A DNA stretch of 64,000 nucleotides, taken from NCBI RefSeq assembly GCF_000758525.1, contig NZ_CP009241.1, positions 5,084,001-5,148,000 on the forward strand. Reading direction: 5' to 3'. This DNA is from Paenibacillus sp. FSL H7-0357. GTDB lineage: Bacteria; Bacillota; Bacilli; Paenibacillales; Paenibacillaceae. Positions 8,845 to 16,927 of this stretch are shown one piece after another; position 1 is the first letter of the stretch; each line of letters begins with the position of its first letter. The position numbers and the translations under genes were made by a program. Under the pieces are notes generated by a model. It saw only the letters and a list, made by a program, of their open reading frames with translations, was not told where the DNA came from and made no database searches.

Positions 8845-8943
8845 TGGCTGGAACACCTCCTGCCCTTAACCATATCTTCATGTCCCCTGCTTGGCAAGCC
8901 TGTCATGCTCCGGGAAGGAATGGATAGTCCACTTGGTTACGGA

Positions 8944-9723
8944 TTACATTAATCCGTATCTTCCGAAGGATTCCTCACTTTTCTCGTTCCTGCGCTCTCC
9001 GTATTTTAATGCAGGATGTGCCATGGCTTCGCCCTCCAAGAATACAGACAACAATCGCACATAATCAAGTGATTCGCCAAGCGGTACACCTGCTCCGTCA
9101 AAGATATGCCGGCGGCCGTCAAGCAAAGTATATATTTCAATGGTTTCAGCTGGTTCTCCATAAGCCTTATGGCAGAACACATTAGCCATGTGCAGAAATC
9201 CGGTGATCACATCCTCATTTCCGTTCACCATAAATTTCTGGATATTCAAGCAGCGTCCATTTATTGCGGAATTCCAGGCCAGTTGAAAAATCAGTGCCAG
9301 GTCGATCGCCAGCTCCGGTACCGGAACATGCCACTGCTCATAGAGCATCACCGGCACCTCGCGGGTATGATTCCCGGAGACAATGCGCATCAGCTCGTCA
9401 GCCACCGCCGTTTTGATATCCCAATAGTGCATTAGCGAAGGAAAAGCTGTTCCTTTGGGCGGCCAGCGCCGCTCCAGCAGAAATTGGATAGGCGTCTCCC
9501 TGCGCACCTCTGGCTGCAGACTGTAGAAATCGTTAAGGGTATGCCCTACTGCATACTGGACTTGCTGCCTCCAGCGCGGAAGCCCTGTGGCCGCAGCCCC
9601 TCCGGTAGGATCCTCGGCTCCGCCCAGCATGATATGCTCCATGCGGAAATCGTTAAGCCGGCTGTAGCCTGCGTCCGGCACTTCCCTTCTTCCCGCCACC
9701 TGATATCCTGCCGCGCCGCCCAT
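8944..9723 (-). CDS. Uncharacterised protein following flavodoxin (YkuO-like by position)
   Basis: 259 aa, no domain recognised with certainty and no signal peptide or membrane helix. It contains an acidic/His-rich centre (LMHYWDIKTAVADELMRIV, LYEQWHVPVPELAIDLAL). It starts 2 bp after the flavodoxin stop codon with no clear ribosome site, which suggests translational coupling. In Bacillus subtilis the Fur-regulated ykuNOP operon places an uncharacterised protein of similar size (YkuO) beside flavodoxins. This gene occupies the equivalent place, but I could not test homology. An internal ATG (residue 28) is an alternative start. Confidence 0.7.
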   Translation of the reverse strand: MGGAAGYQVAGRREVPDAGYSRLNDFRMEHIMLGGAEDPTGGAAATGLPRWRQQVQYAVGHTLNDFYSLQPEVRRETPIQFLLERRWPPKGTAFPSLMHYWDIKTAVADELMRIVSGNHTREVPVMLYEQWHVPVPELAIDLALIFQLAWNSAINGRCLNIQKFMVNGNEDVITGFLHMANVFCHKAYGEPAETIEIYTLLDGRRHIFDGAGVPLGESLDYVRLLSVFLEGEAMAHPALKYGERRNEKSEESFGRYGLM

Positions 9724-9725
9724 TC

Positions 9726-10178
9726 TTAAGAAACCGCCGCGCAGGTTTCGATAAATTGACGACCGAAATTCCGGCAGGCCTCTTTCTCGGCAGCGTTCGG
9801 ACCGTATTCAATCTTCAAGCTTTCCTGAACAATCTCTGCGCCGCGTTCCTTGAGTTTCTCCTCAATCTGATTCACGGCTCCGCAATAGATTTCATATCCG
9901 GTGTCCCCGCTTCCGAAGGCAGCTGCCTTATAAGCCGTCAGATCCAGATCATCCATCTCCTCATAAAAATCTAAAAATTCATCAGGCAACTCACCGTCAC
10001 CCCAGGTATAGGCACCAAGCAGCACGCCCTCATAAGCTTTTATCTCATCCGCATTGCAGTCGGTGACCGATTTCAGAACGGCCTCTCCGCCTGCCTGGCG
10101 TATTCCTTCCACAATCAGCTCAGCAATCTCTTCCGTATTGCCGGTCAAGCTGGCATATGCCACGAGCACCTTAGCCAT
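9726..10178 (-). CDS. Flavodoxin
   Basis: 150-aa short-chain flavodoxin, an FMN electron carrier that replaces ferredoxin when iron is scarce. The phosphate-binding loop SLTGNTEEIAE lies at residues 10-20. The isoalloxazine-flanking loops LLGAYTWGDGELPDEFLDFY and FGSGDTGYEIYCGAV follow. ATG 10178 has GGGGAGGA 8 bp upstream, so the upstream in-frame codons are not used. The promoter carries a near-perfect Fur operator, matching a role in the iron-starvation response, and the downstream gene is probably co-transcribed. Confidence 0.95.
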   Translation of the reverse strand: MAKVLVAYASLTGNTEEIAELIVEGIRQAGGEAVLKSVTDCNADEIKAYEGVLLGAYTWGDGELPDEFLDFYEEMDDLDLTAYKAAAFGSGDTGYEIYCGAVNQIEEKLKERGAEIVQESLKIEYGPNAAEKEACRNFGRQFIETCAAVS

Positions 10179-10233
10179 GAATCTGTTCCTCCCCAAGGTA
10201 AACATTAAATTTAAACCAACTTTTACTAACCTC

Positions 10234-10263
10234 ATTCTATTTGATAATGATTATCATTGTCAA
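10234..10263 (-). promoter_or_regulatory. Flavodoxin promoter with overlapping Fur box
   Basis: On the minus strand TTGACA (10258-10263) and TAGAAT (10234-10239) are 18 bp apart. The intervening bases 10243-10261 match the 19-bp Fur consensus GATAATGATTATCATTATC at 18 of 19 positions. Repressor bound here would cover the RNA-polymerase site, so the operon should be switched on by iron limitation. Confidence 0.9.
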
Positions 10264-10266
10264 TAT

Positions 10267-10307
10267 ATAAAAACACGAACACTGACCGGGAGTCCGGTTG
10301 ATGTTCG
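10267..10307 (-). terminator. Terminator of the VOC gene
   Basis: CGAAC...GACCGG (10276-10289) pairs with CCGGTTGATGTTCG (10294-10307). The A-run at 10269-10273 gives the U-tract in the minus-strand RNA. It lies just upstream of the flavodoxin promoter and insulates it. Confidence 0.8.
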
Positions 10308-10347
10308 CGTTCATCGTCGATTCTGTATTATCGAGGCTTGCTATAAC

Positions 10348-10713
10348 TTAATATGCTCCTTCAAGCAAGGTAATGCTATTGCCGTCAGGATCGCGGAAAT
10401 TCATTTCCTTACCCCCGTATTCCATTGTAACCGGCGGCTGGCAATCCAATCCTCTTGCCTTGAGCGTTTCATAGGTCTCATCCAGATTGCTGCAGGAGAA
10501 CACCAGATTGACTGCTCCTGTCGTCAGCTTATCCCATTTATTCTCATCCCAGATAATGATGCCCGGCTGACTTTTGTCAAAGCCAATCTTCGCCCCGTCA
10601 GAGTTGCCATAGCCTTCAAACGGTACAGGAATCCCCAGCACCTCTGCATAAAATGCCGCCAAGGCTGCAGTATCCTTGCTGTACAAATTGATGCCTTCAA
10701 AAGCAGAAATCAT
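10348..10713 (-). CDS. VOC-family (glyoxalase/bleomycin-resistance fold) protein
   Basis: 121 aa with one or two beta-alpha-beta-beta-beta modules: NLYSKDTAALAAFYAEVLGIPV at the start and YGGKEMNFRDPDGNSITLLE at the end, the usual VOC signature with a metal-ligand-like glutamate. ATG 10713 has an AGAGGG site about 8 bp upstream. Members include lyases, dioxygenases and drug-binding proteins, so the activity is open. Confidence 0.9.
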   Translation of the reverse strand: MISAFEGINLYSKDTAALAAFYAEVLGIPVPFEGYGNSDGAKIGFDKSQPGIIIWDENKWDKLTTGAVNLVFSCSNLDETYETLKARGLDCQPPVTMEYGGKEMNFRDPDGNSITLLEGAY

Positions 10714-10815
10714 AGTATATCCCTCTCATTCTCATCATTTGGTTAGCGGCGCATTGGCCATCTGACAACAGTATACCTGGTGACCGCCGCCGCTGTATTG
10801 CAAAAAAACGACATG

Positions 10816-11649
10816 TTAATTCCGTGCATAGGCCAGAGCTTCAAGCGGCGTTTTGCCGGCAAATTTCTTGAAATTATTATTCAGATGGGACTGGTGGCTG
10901 TAGCCGTAGCTATATACAACATCCTGAATATTTCTATTCTGCGGGGCTGTGCGGTATAGTTCCAGCCATACATTCTGAAAGCGCACAAGATCGGCTGCTT
11001 TTTTGGGCGAAATTCCGATATATTCACGAAAAAGCCTTTCCAGCTGCCGGCTGCTAAACCCCGAATCCCCTTCCAGTGCAGCAGCGGATATGACGCCTTT
11101 GGACTTCACGATGGCATACACAGCATTCAGCATGCCGTCATTGCTGTGCCGGGTCTTCTCCAGCTGACGCAGCAGATAAGCTTCCACCAAGGCAATCCGT
11201 TCTGCTACAGTACGGGTCCCCGGCAGCTTGTCTCCCAATTCGCTGCGGAACGAACCGAAATAATGGTCCACCCCGGTATGGATGTTCAGGACCTCCCTGA
11301 GATGGTCATCGGCGAACAAGTGCACGGCCCAGAAGTGGAAGCGGATGGCGAAGCGGATTTTTCCCGTATCGTCGTGAGCTTGTCCGGCTTCAAAAGGCGT
11401 ATCGTTAATCCCGCAAAAAATCCCGCCCGACTCTCCCGTCTGCTCATCCCACTCCCAAATGATGTCCATGCAGCTGTCCGGTATAATAATTTCTCCCCCA
11501 AGGGAGGGGGCCGAGGGAGCATTAAGCTGTTTCTCTGGCTCTCCCCAGAAACAGCGGATATAAGGACGCAGCGCCTTGCAGGGCAGAATCTCCCCTGCCC
11601 CCTTCGGATTCGCCGTAATCGGATAATACAGCTCCGACAGATTGTACAT
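10816..11649 (-). CDS. AraC-family transcriptional regulator
   Basis: 277 aa. The N-terminal part (residues 1-165) resembles the DUF6597-type sensor region found in many AraC proteins (CKALRPYIRCFWG, DSCMDIIWEWDE, GINDTPFEA). The C-terminal 95 residues hold the double helix-turn-helix: ISAAALEGDSGFSSRQLERLFREYIGISPKKAADLVRFQNVW, then DVVYSYGYSHQSHLNNNFKKFAGKTP. ATG 11649 has AAAGGGG upstream. Targets and inducer are unknown. Confidence 0.92.
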   Translation of the reverse strand: MYNLSELYYPITANPKGAGEILPCKALRPYIRCFWGEPEKQLNAPSAPSLGGEIIIPDSCMDIIWEWDEQTGESGGIFCGINDTPFEAGQAHDDTGKIRFAIRFHFWAVHLFADDHLREVLNIHTGVDHYFGSFRSELGDKLPGTRTVAERIALVEAYLLRQLEKTRHSNDGMLNAVYAIVKSKGVISAAALEGDSGFSSRQLERLFREYIGISPKKAADLVRFQNVWLELYRTAPQNRNIQDVVYSYGYSHQSHLNNNFKKFAGKTPLEALAYARN

Positions 11650-11782
11650 GAAGCCGCTGCCCCTTTCTGTGCTTGTTCAACTTCCGATAAACATACTTAA
11701 CCTGATCATACACAATCACTGCCAGAAACGCTACAATAACGGCCGTCAGCACTCCTCCGAGAAGCAGATAGTTTCTTGTCAT
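11522..11782 (-). CDS. Possible small membrane protein overlapping the AraC gene start
   Basis: An 86-codon frame begins MTRNYLLLGGVLTAVIVAFL, a convincing single membrane helix followed by a basic segment (KYVYRKLNKHRKG). It then overlaps the first 128 bp of the AraC gene, and that overlapping part has no protein-like character. Either a short membrane protein lost its stop codon by a frameshift, or the frame is chance. The ribosome site is weak. Confidence 0.3.
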   Translation of the reverse strand: MTRNYLLLGGVLTAVIVAFLAVIVYDQVKYVYRKLNKHRKGQRLHVQSVGAVLSDYGESEGGRGDSALQGAASLYPLFLGRARETA

Positions 11783-11942
11783 TTGTTGGCCTAACTCGCT
11801 GATATATTTGGAAATATTATACGCACATCCCCAAATGGGCAAAATGAGAAGAGTCGCAGCTTTGTTACCTTTTTGTTTGTAGGGCCCGGGCTAAATGTTG
11901 TACAATAAAGGCTAAATGAATTTTTTGAAGGATGGATTAAAT

Positions 11943-12806
11943 ATGTATATAGCAGGCGATTGGAAAGACTACGAAGTTATTGATACCGGAGGCGGAGAAA
12001 AGCTGGAACGCTGGGGCGATATTATTCTGCGCCGCCCGGACCCGCAAATCATTTGGCCGCTCGCGAACGAGACGGCGAAGTGGCGGGATGTGCACGGACA
12101 TTATCACCGCAGCTCGGCAGGCGGCGGACAATGGGAAATGAAGAAAACCATTCCGGACGACTGGAAAATCAGCTACGGCAAGCTGAATTTCCACCTGCGT
12201 CCGACAAATTTCAAGCATACTGGCCTGTTCCCTGAGCAAGCGGCCAACTGGCGCTGGATGATGGACAAGATCGCTGAGGCGAACCGTCCGATCTCTGTGC
12301 TCAACCTGTTTGCTTACACCGGTGGGGCTACAGTGGCTGCAGCGAGCGCCGGAGCTTCGGTAGTGCATGTGGATGCGGCCAAAGGCATGGTCCAATGGGC
12401 GAAAGAAAATGTGGCCCTGTCCGGCCTTGCCGAACGTCCGGTCCGCTATATTACCGATGATGTCTTCAAATTTGTACAGCGCGAACAGCGCCGCGGCAGC
12501 AAATACGATGCAATTATTATGGACCCGCCTTCCTATGGCCGAGGACCCGGCGGTGAAATGTGGAAGCTTGAAGCGAGTCTGTACCCGTTCCTGGAGAGCT
12601 GCATGCAAATCATGAGCGACAGACCTTTGTTCATGCTCATTAACTCCTATACGACAGGCATTTCTCCAACCGTTCTGCGCAACATGCTCTCGATGACGAT
12701 GGGCAAACGGTACGGCGGCAAGCTGACCTCCGGCGAAATCGGACTGCCGATTACCTCCTCCGGGATGAACCTGCCTTGCGGAATTTTGGGCCGCTGGGAG
12801 GCGTAA
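11943..12806 (+). CDS. Class I SAM-dependent methyltransferase (RlmI/RlmK-like)
   Basis: 287-aa methyltransferase. SAM-binding motif I is VLNLFAYTGGATVAAASAGA, followed by VVHVDAAKGMVQWAKEN for motif II. The catalytic IIMDPPSYGRGPGG resembles the 23S rRNA m5C/m7G methyltransferases RlmI and RlmK. There is no N-terminal PUA domain. ATG 11943 was chosen because AAGGATGG precedes it by 7 bp, rather than ATG 11916. The downstream RluA-type gene starts 3 bp after its stop, so both probably act on RNA and are co-transcribed. Confidence 0.88.
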   Translation: MYIAGDWKDYEVIDTGGGEKLERWGDIILRRPDPQIIWPLANETAKWRDVHGHYHRSSAGGGQWEMKKTIPDDWKISYGKLNFHLRPTNFKHTGLFPEQAANWRWMMDKIAEANRPISVLNLFAYTGGATVAAASAGASVVHVDAAKGMVQWAKENVALSGLAERPVRYITDDVFKFVQREQRRGSKYDAIIMDPPSYGRGPGGEMWKLEASLYPFLESCMQIMSDRPLFMLINSYTTGISPTVLRNMLSMTMGKRYGGKLTSGEIGLPITSSGMNLPCGILGRWEA

Positions 12807-12809
12807 GCC

Positions 12810-13556
12810 ATGACTGCACACAATTCCGGTACAGCCGGAGTGGGCGGGGAGGGAAGTTCCCGTTTTGAAGTTCTGTACGAGGACAACCACCTTCTCGGCA
12901 TCGTGAAGCCTGTAAATATCCCCGTACAGGAGGATGCTACTGGCGATGCAGACTTGTTGAGCCTGCTTAAGGAAGATGTGAAGGAACGCTTTAACAAGCC
13001 CGGTAATGTGTACATGGGACTCGTTCACCGGCTGGATCGTCCAGTCGGAGGTGCGATGATCTTCGCCAAGACATCCAAAGCCGCTTCACGGCTGTCCGAG
13101 AGCGTCCGTACCCACAGCTTCCATAAAGTCTACCTGACCGTGGTGCACGGCCAGCCTCCGGCCTCCCAGGGCCGTCTGATCAATACCTTGCTCAAGGATG
13201 CCAAGAGCAATACAGTTACCATTGTCCGCAAAGGAACACCGGGCGGCAAAGAGGCTATTCTGGATTATACGGTGCTGGACAGCGCGGAGGGGTATACTCT
13301 GCTGAAGATAGACCTGCTTACCGGACGTTCGCATCAGATCCGCGTGCAGCTTGCCGGAATCGGCTGTCCCTTGTTCGGGGATCAGAAATACGGTTCGGCG
13401 GTGAACAGACCGGGGCAGCAAATTGCCCTCTGGTCCGCGCTGGTCGGCTTTCCGCATCCGGTTACCAAAGAAGAAATCGAGCTTATCTCGCTGCCGCCGC
13501 AGACTTTTCCCTGGAATCTGTGGTCCCGGCATTTGCAAAAACAGGCCATCCGTTAA
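12810..13556 (+). CDS. RluA-family pseudouridine synthase
   Basis: 248 aa; converts specific uridines in rRNA or tRNA to pseudouridine. The catalytic aspartate is in GLVHRLDRPVGG (Asp76). The conserved Y-T-L-L-K-I-D-L-L-T-G-R-S-H-Q-I-R region near residues 165-180 closes the active site. No S4 domain is present, so it belongs to the short, RluC/D-like forms without an N-terminal RNA-binding module. ATG 12810 has GGGAGG 8 bp upstream, inside the end of the methyltransferase gene. Site specificity cannot be read from the sequence. Confidence 0.92.
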   Translation: MTAHNSGTAGVGGEGSSRFEVLYEDNHLLGIVKPVNIPVQEDATGDADLLSLLKEDVKERFNKPGNVYMGLVHRLDRPVGGAMIFAKTSKAASRLSESVRTHSFHKVYLTVVHGQPPASQGRLINTLLKDAKSNTVTIVRKGTPGGKEAILDYTVLDSAEGYTLLKIDLLTGRSHQIRVQLAGIGCPLFGDQKYGSAVNRPGQQIALWSALVGFPHPVTKEEIELISLPPQTFPWNLWSRHLQKQAIR

Positions 13557-13573
13557 CGGATGGCCTGTTTTTT
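13538..13573 (+). terminator. Strong terminator embedded in the end of the RluA-family gene
   Basis: AAACAGGCCATCCG (13538-13551) pairs perfectly with CGGATGGCCTGTTT (from 13557), followed by further T residues. The TAA stop codon sits in the loop. A-rich bases to the left let it act on the minus strand too, though the MarR gene ends 40 bp further on. Confidence 0.9.
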
Positions 13574-13610
13574 GAGCTTATATAAGTATTAATAAGATCC
13601 AAGTTTAGGT

Positions 13611-14042
13611 TCAGGGTGTAGAGCCTTCCGGCGTAGGAGCAACCGCCATCTTGCCCATCAGATAAAGCAGCAGCTGCTGATTATGTGAAGAAATCGGATC
13701 AAGCGCTTCGGCAAAAAAATCACTGCGGATCTGGAGTCCGCGCTCGGTCTCTTTCTGTCCGTTCTCCGTGATGCTCACCCAGACAATCCGCCGGTCCGCT
13801 GCATCGCGTTCACGCACAATCAAATTATGCTTCTCCATCCGGTCAAGCAGCATCGTCACCGCCGCCGGGCTGGTCGCGAGATGGGGGGCCAGATCAGAAG
13901 GCTTCATTGCGTCACGTTCCTGAAGCAATTCAAGCACGGTGAGTTGGGCATCTGTCAGTGTAGGCGCAAGCTTGCTATCCATATGTAGCTTATAGTCCTT
14001 CAATATTTTATGCCAAATCTTACTGAATTCTGAGGAATGCAC
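13611..14042 (-). CDS. MarR-family transcriptional regulator
   Basis: 143-aa MarR repressor/activator. The winged helix is visible as LTDAQLTVLELLQERDAMKPSDLAPHLATSPAAVTMLLDRMEKHNLIVRERDAADRRIVWVSITENG, with the DxRxR wing (D-A-A-D-R-R). Dimerisation helices flank it. The start is GTG 14042 with AAGGAG 6 bp upstream. The gene is monocistronic; a palindrome in its leader (14064-14077) could be an autoregulatory operator. Ligand unknown. Confidence 0.92.
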   Translation of the reverse strand: MHSSEFSKIWHKILKDYKLHMDSKLAPTLTDAQLTVLELLQERDAMKPSDLAPHLATSPAAVTMLLDRMEKHNLIVRERDAADRRIVWVSITENGQKETERGLQIRSDFFAEALDPISSHNQQLLLYLMGKMAVAPTPEGSTP

Positions 14043-14063
14043 AGTTACTCCTTCCTTTCCCTG

Positions 14064-14077
14064 CGGATTTCAATCCG
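14064..14077. promoter_or_regulatory. Palindrome upstream of the MarR gene, possible operator
   Basis: CGGATT-TC-AATCCG is a perfect 6-2-6 palindrome 22 bp before the MarR start codon. MarR proteins usually bind short palindromes in their own leaders; this assignment is by position only. Confidence 0.4.
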
Positions 14078-14166
14078 GTATATCTACATTTTCGAGAAAG
14101 AAATTCCATTTCCTGCAAAACGAAAAAATAAATAACCAAACCCCTTGTTATCCGTTACTTTACCTA

Positions 14167-14218
14167 TACAAAAAGGCGTTGTAGCCAGCCAGTGAGGAGC
14201 CGTCAAACGCCTTTTGTA
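14167..14218 (-). terminator. Terminator of the parC gene
   Basis: TACAAAAAGGCGTT (14167-14180) pairs with AACGCCTTTTGTA (14206-14218) across a 25-nt loop that itself can fold. The A-run at 14170-14174 gives the U-tract of the minus-strand transcript. Confidence 0.85.
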
Positions 14219-14245
14219 TGTTAGCCCTGTTGCAGTGCATACGAA

Positions 14246-16696
14246 TTACTTAATTGCAGGCAAAAGAGTGATGATCTCATCCTTCTTCTCAACCGGAACA
14301 AGTTGTTTGCCTGTAGAACGGCGATCACCCAGCGGAGCAGCCTCAGAAGAGAACTGATGATGCAAGCCATCACGGGTGAAGGCGACTAACTCCAGCGGAT
14401 CCTTGCAGTGGAATGCCCCCGCAAGCCTGCTGCCGTTCGGTTTGACCCGTTTGCCTTCCTTGAACTCGAAGGTCGGCATCCCTTTGCCGCCGCGGCTCTG
14501 CGACGGATAATCCACTAATAGTGTCCGTTTCGCATATCCAAGGTCGGAGACAACCAGTATTTCGCCTTCGTCTTCGCTTACCCAGAAGCAGGAAACCACT
14601 TCGTCACCTTCGCGAAGCTGAATACCGCGGACCCCGCTGGCCACACGGCCCATCGGATTGACTTCGTTCTCGCGGAACCGGATGCTCATCCCTTCGCGGG
14701 TCACAAGCACGATGTCCTTGTCTCCGCTGCTCAGCGCCACTGTAATGATCTCATCGCCATCAGCTACCTTGCAGGCAGCCACGGCTCCGGAACGGCTCGT
14801 AGAGTACTCCTTGAGCTCCGTACGTTTGACCTGGCCCTTACGCGTGACGAAGACCAGACTCGCCTGAGGCTCCTCCAGATTGCCCACCGGCAGCACGCTG
14901 ACAATGCCATCGCCTTTCGCCAGGCTGATGACGTTCACGATTGCCGTGCCGGGCTCTTTCCATTTGAATTCCGGTATCTGGTGAACCGGAAGCAGGAAAT
15001 ATTGCCCCTTGCGGGTAAATACCAGCAGGCTGTCCCTTGTATTGAGATCCAGCAGCTTGACGATATGGTCGCCTTCCTTAACACCGGAGGCTTGGCGTTC
15101 ACCGCCCGAACGCGTGAACGAAGGCATTCCGGTCCGTTTGATGTAACCATCGGCCGAAAGTGCTACAAGCACATCCTCGGCGTTAACCAGTACTTCAAGG
15201 CTGACCTTCAGCTCTTCAACCTCGCCCTGAATAAGCGAGCGGCGGTCTATCCCGTATTTATCACGGATCTCCAGCAGTTCCTTGCGGATGACGGCGATCA
15301 ATTTTTTGTCGCTGTCCAAGATACCGCGTAATGTGGCAATCCGCGCCTGCATTTCGTCCAATTCCTTCTGGAGCGAATGAATCTCCAGATTGGTCAGACG
15401 GTACAGCTGCAAAGTAAGAATGGAATCGGCCTGGCGTTCGCTGAAGCCGAACATCCATACCAGATTGTTCTGGGCATCCTGGCGGTTCTTCGATGCCTTG
15501 ATCGCAGCGATAACCTCGTCCAGAATGTTCAATGCCTTTACAAGCCCTTCCAGAACGTGGGCGCGGTCCTCCGCTCTTTCCAGGTCGAACTGGGTGCGGT
15601 GGGTAACCACATCACGCTGGTGGGCGATATAGGCTTGCAGGATAGCCTTAAGGCCAAGCTGCTGCGGAGCCTTGTTGACAATCGCCACCATATTGAAGTT
15701 GTAAGTGACCTGCAGATCGGTTTTCTTCAGCAGATAAGCCAACACGCCCTGGGCGTCGGCTTCCTTCTTCAGCTCCACCACAATGCGCAGCCCTTCCCGT
15801 CCGCTTTCGTCGCGGACTTCGGCGATGCCTTCGATCTTCTTCTCCAGACGGATGTTCTCCATGGAGGTGACCAATCGTGATTTCACAATCTGGAACGGCA
15901 CTTCCGTAATAACGATCTGTTGTTTGCCGCCGCGCAGATTCTCAATCTCTGTCTTGGAGCGCAGGTAAATGCGGCCTTTGCCGGTACGGTAGGCGTCCAT
16001 AATTCCTTCGCCGCCCATAATCGTACCGCCTGTCGGGAAATCCGGACCCTTGATAAATGTCATGATGTCCTCGAGCTCGATCTCCGGCTTTTGCATCACC
16101 GCGATACAGGCATCAATGACCTCACGCAGATTATGCGGCGGAATCTCCGTGGCGAATCCGGCCGAAATGCCGCTCGTTCCGTTGACCAGCAGGTTCGGAT
16201 AACGTGAAGGAACCACCACTGGCTCCTTGGCTGTGTTGTCAAAGTTATCTTTGAACAGCACGGTGCGCTTCTCGATGTCGCGCATCATCTCCATGGCAAT
16301 CGGCGACAGGCGGGCTTCCGTGTACCGCATCGCTGCTGCCGGATCATCATCCATCGAGCCCCAGTTGCCGTGTCCGTCCACAAGCACATGGCCCATCTTC
16401 CAAGGCTGTGCCATCCGCACCATTCCGTCATAAATCGACGAATCCCCGTGGGGATGATAATTACCCATGACGTCCCCGACGGTTTTGGCGGATTTACGGT
16501 ACGGCTTGTCCGGGGTATTCCCGGAATCGTACATGGCGTATAGAATCCGGCGCTGTACAGGCTTCAGCCCGTCACGCACGTCCGGAATCGCCCGGTCCTG
16601 AATGATATATTTGGAATACCGGCCAAAGCGGTCACCGACGACCTCTTCCAGAAAAGCCGGTGAAAATTGTTCTGATAAACTGCTCACTTGGCTCAC
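14246..16696 (-). CDS. parC: DNA topoisomerase IV subunit A
   Basis: 816 aa; the DNA-breaking subunit that with ParE decatenates daughter chromosomes. The catalytic tyrosine is Tyr125 in AAMRYTE. The quinolone-determining loop [17 protein letters not shown] (Ser86/Ser87, Asp90) has the residues of susceptible enzymes. C-terminal beta-pinwheel repeats follow from about residue 490 ([40 protein letters not shown]). The GTG 16696 start has GAGGA upstream, and a second GTG four codons in is nearly as good. It follows parE after a 231-bp interval containing a large palindrome. GyrA is excluded by the short pinwheel without a canonical GyrA-box and by the pairing with ParE. Confidence 0.96.
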   Translation of the reverse strand: MSQVSSLSEQFSPAFLEEVVGDRFGRYSKYIIQDRAIPDVRDGLKPVQRRILYAMYDSGNTPDKPYRKSAKTVGDVMGNYHPHGDSSIYDGMVRMAQPWKMGHVLVDGHGNWGSMDDDPAAAMRYTEARLSPIAMEMMRDIEKRTVLFKDNFDNTAKEPVVVPSRYPNLLVNGTSGISAGFATEIPPHNLREVIDACIAVMQKPEIELEDIMTFIKGPDFPTGGTIMGGEGIMDAYRTGKGRIYLRSKTEIENLRGGKQQIVITEVPFQIVKSRLVTSMENIRLEKKIEGIAEVRDESGREGLRIVVELKKEADAQGVLAYLLKKTDLQVTYNFNMVAIVNKAPQQLGLKAILQAYIAHQRDVVTHRTQFDLERAEDRAHVLEGLVKALNILDEVIAAIKASKNRQDAQNNLVWMFGFSERQADSILTLQLYRLTNLEIHSLQKELDEMQARIATLRGILDSDKKLIAVIRKELLEIRDKYGIDRRSLIQGEVEELKVSLEVLVNAEDVLVALSADGYIKRTGMPSFTRSGGERQASGVKEGDHIVKLLDLNTRDSLLVFTRKGQYFLLPVHQIPEFKWKEPGTAIVNVISLAKGDGIVSVLPVGNLEEPQASLVFVTRKGQVKRTELKEYSTSRSGAVAACKVADGDEIITVALSSGDKDIVLVTREGMSIRFRENEVNPMGRVASGVRGIQLREGDEVVSCFWVSEDEGEILVVSDLGYAKRTLLVDYPSQSRGGKGMPTFEFKEGKRVKPNGSRLAGAFHCKDPLELVAFTRDGLHHQFSSEAAPLGDRRSTGKQLVPVEKKDEIITLLPAIK

Positions 16697-16732
16697 CTTC
16701 TGTTCCTCAAACTGCCCGCCTAAAAATAGTGT

Positions 16733-16888
16733 GGTGATCCCTTGTCACTGCGGGGAATGTTTGGACTTCCGATCGCTGTTATTCCCGAATTTCTTCAATT
16801 TGACCCGCTTTACGGTTGAAATTCGAGAATAAAGGCGAACGCTGACGCTTCTGCAGTTCCAAACTTCCCCTTCGTTCCTCAGATCACC
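16733..16888. repeat. Large imperfect inverted repeat between parE and parC
   Basis: GGTGATC at 16733 matches GATCACC at 16882-16888. GGGGAATGTTTGGA matches TCCAAACTTCCCC, and TTATTCCCGAATTTC matches GAAATTCGAGAATAA from 16818. The arms are about 61 and 71 bp with a 24-nt centre, so the transcript could form a long hairpin between the two topoisomerase genes. Part of the right arm (AAGGCGAACGCT-NN-CGCTT) recurs at 49495-49513, which points to a dispersed intergenic repeat family rather than a gene-specific signal. Confidence 0.75.
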
Positions 16889-16927
16889 AAGCTCTTTTTA
16901 ACAATCGGGATAATCGTCACTTGCACA

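Noticed and set aside
11937..13028. 363-codon open frame on the minus strand
   Set aside because: Antisense to the methyltransferase and RluA-family genes, which have complete catalytic motifs.
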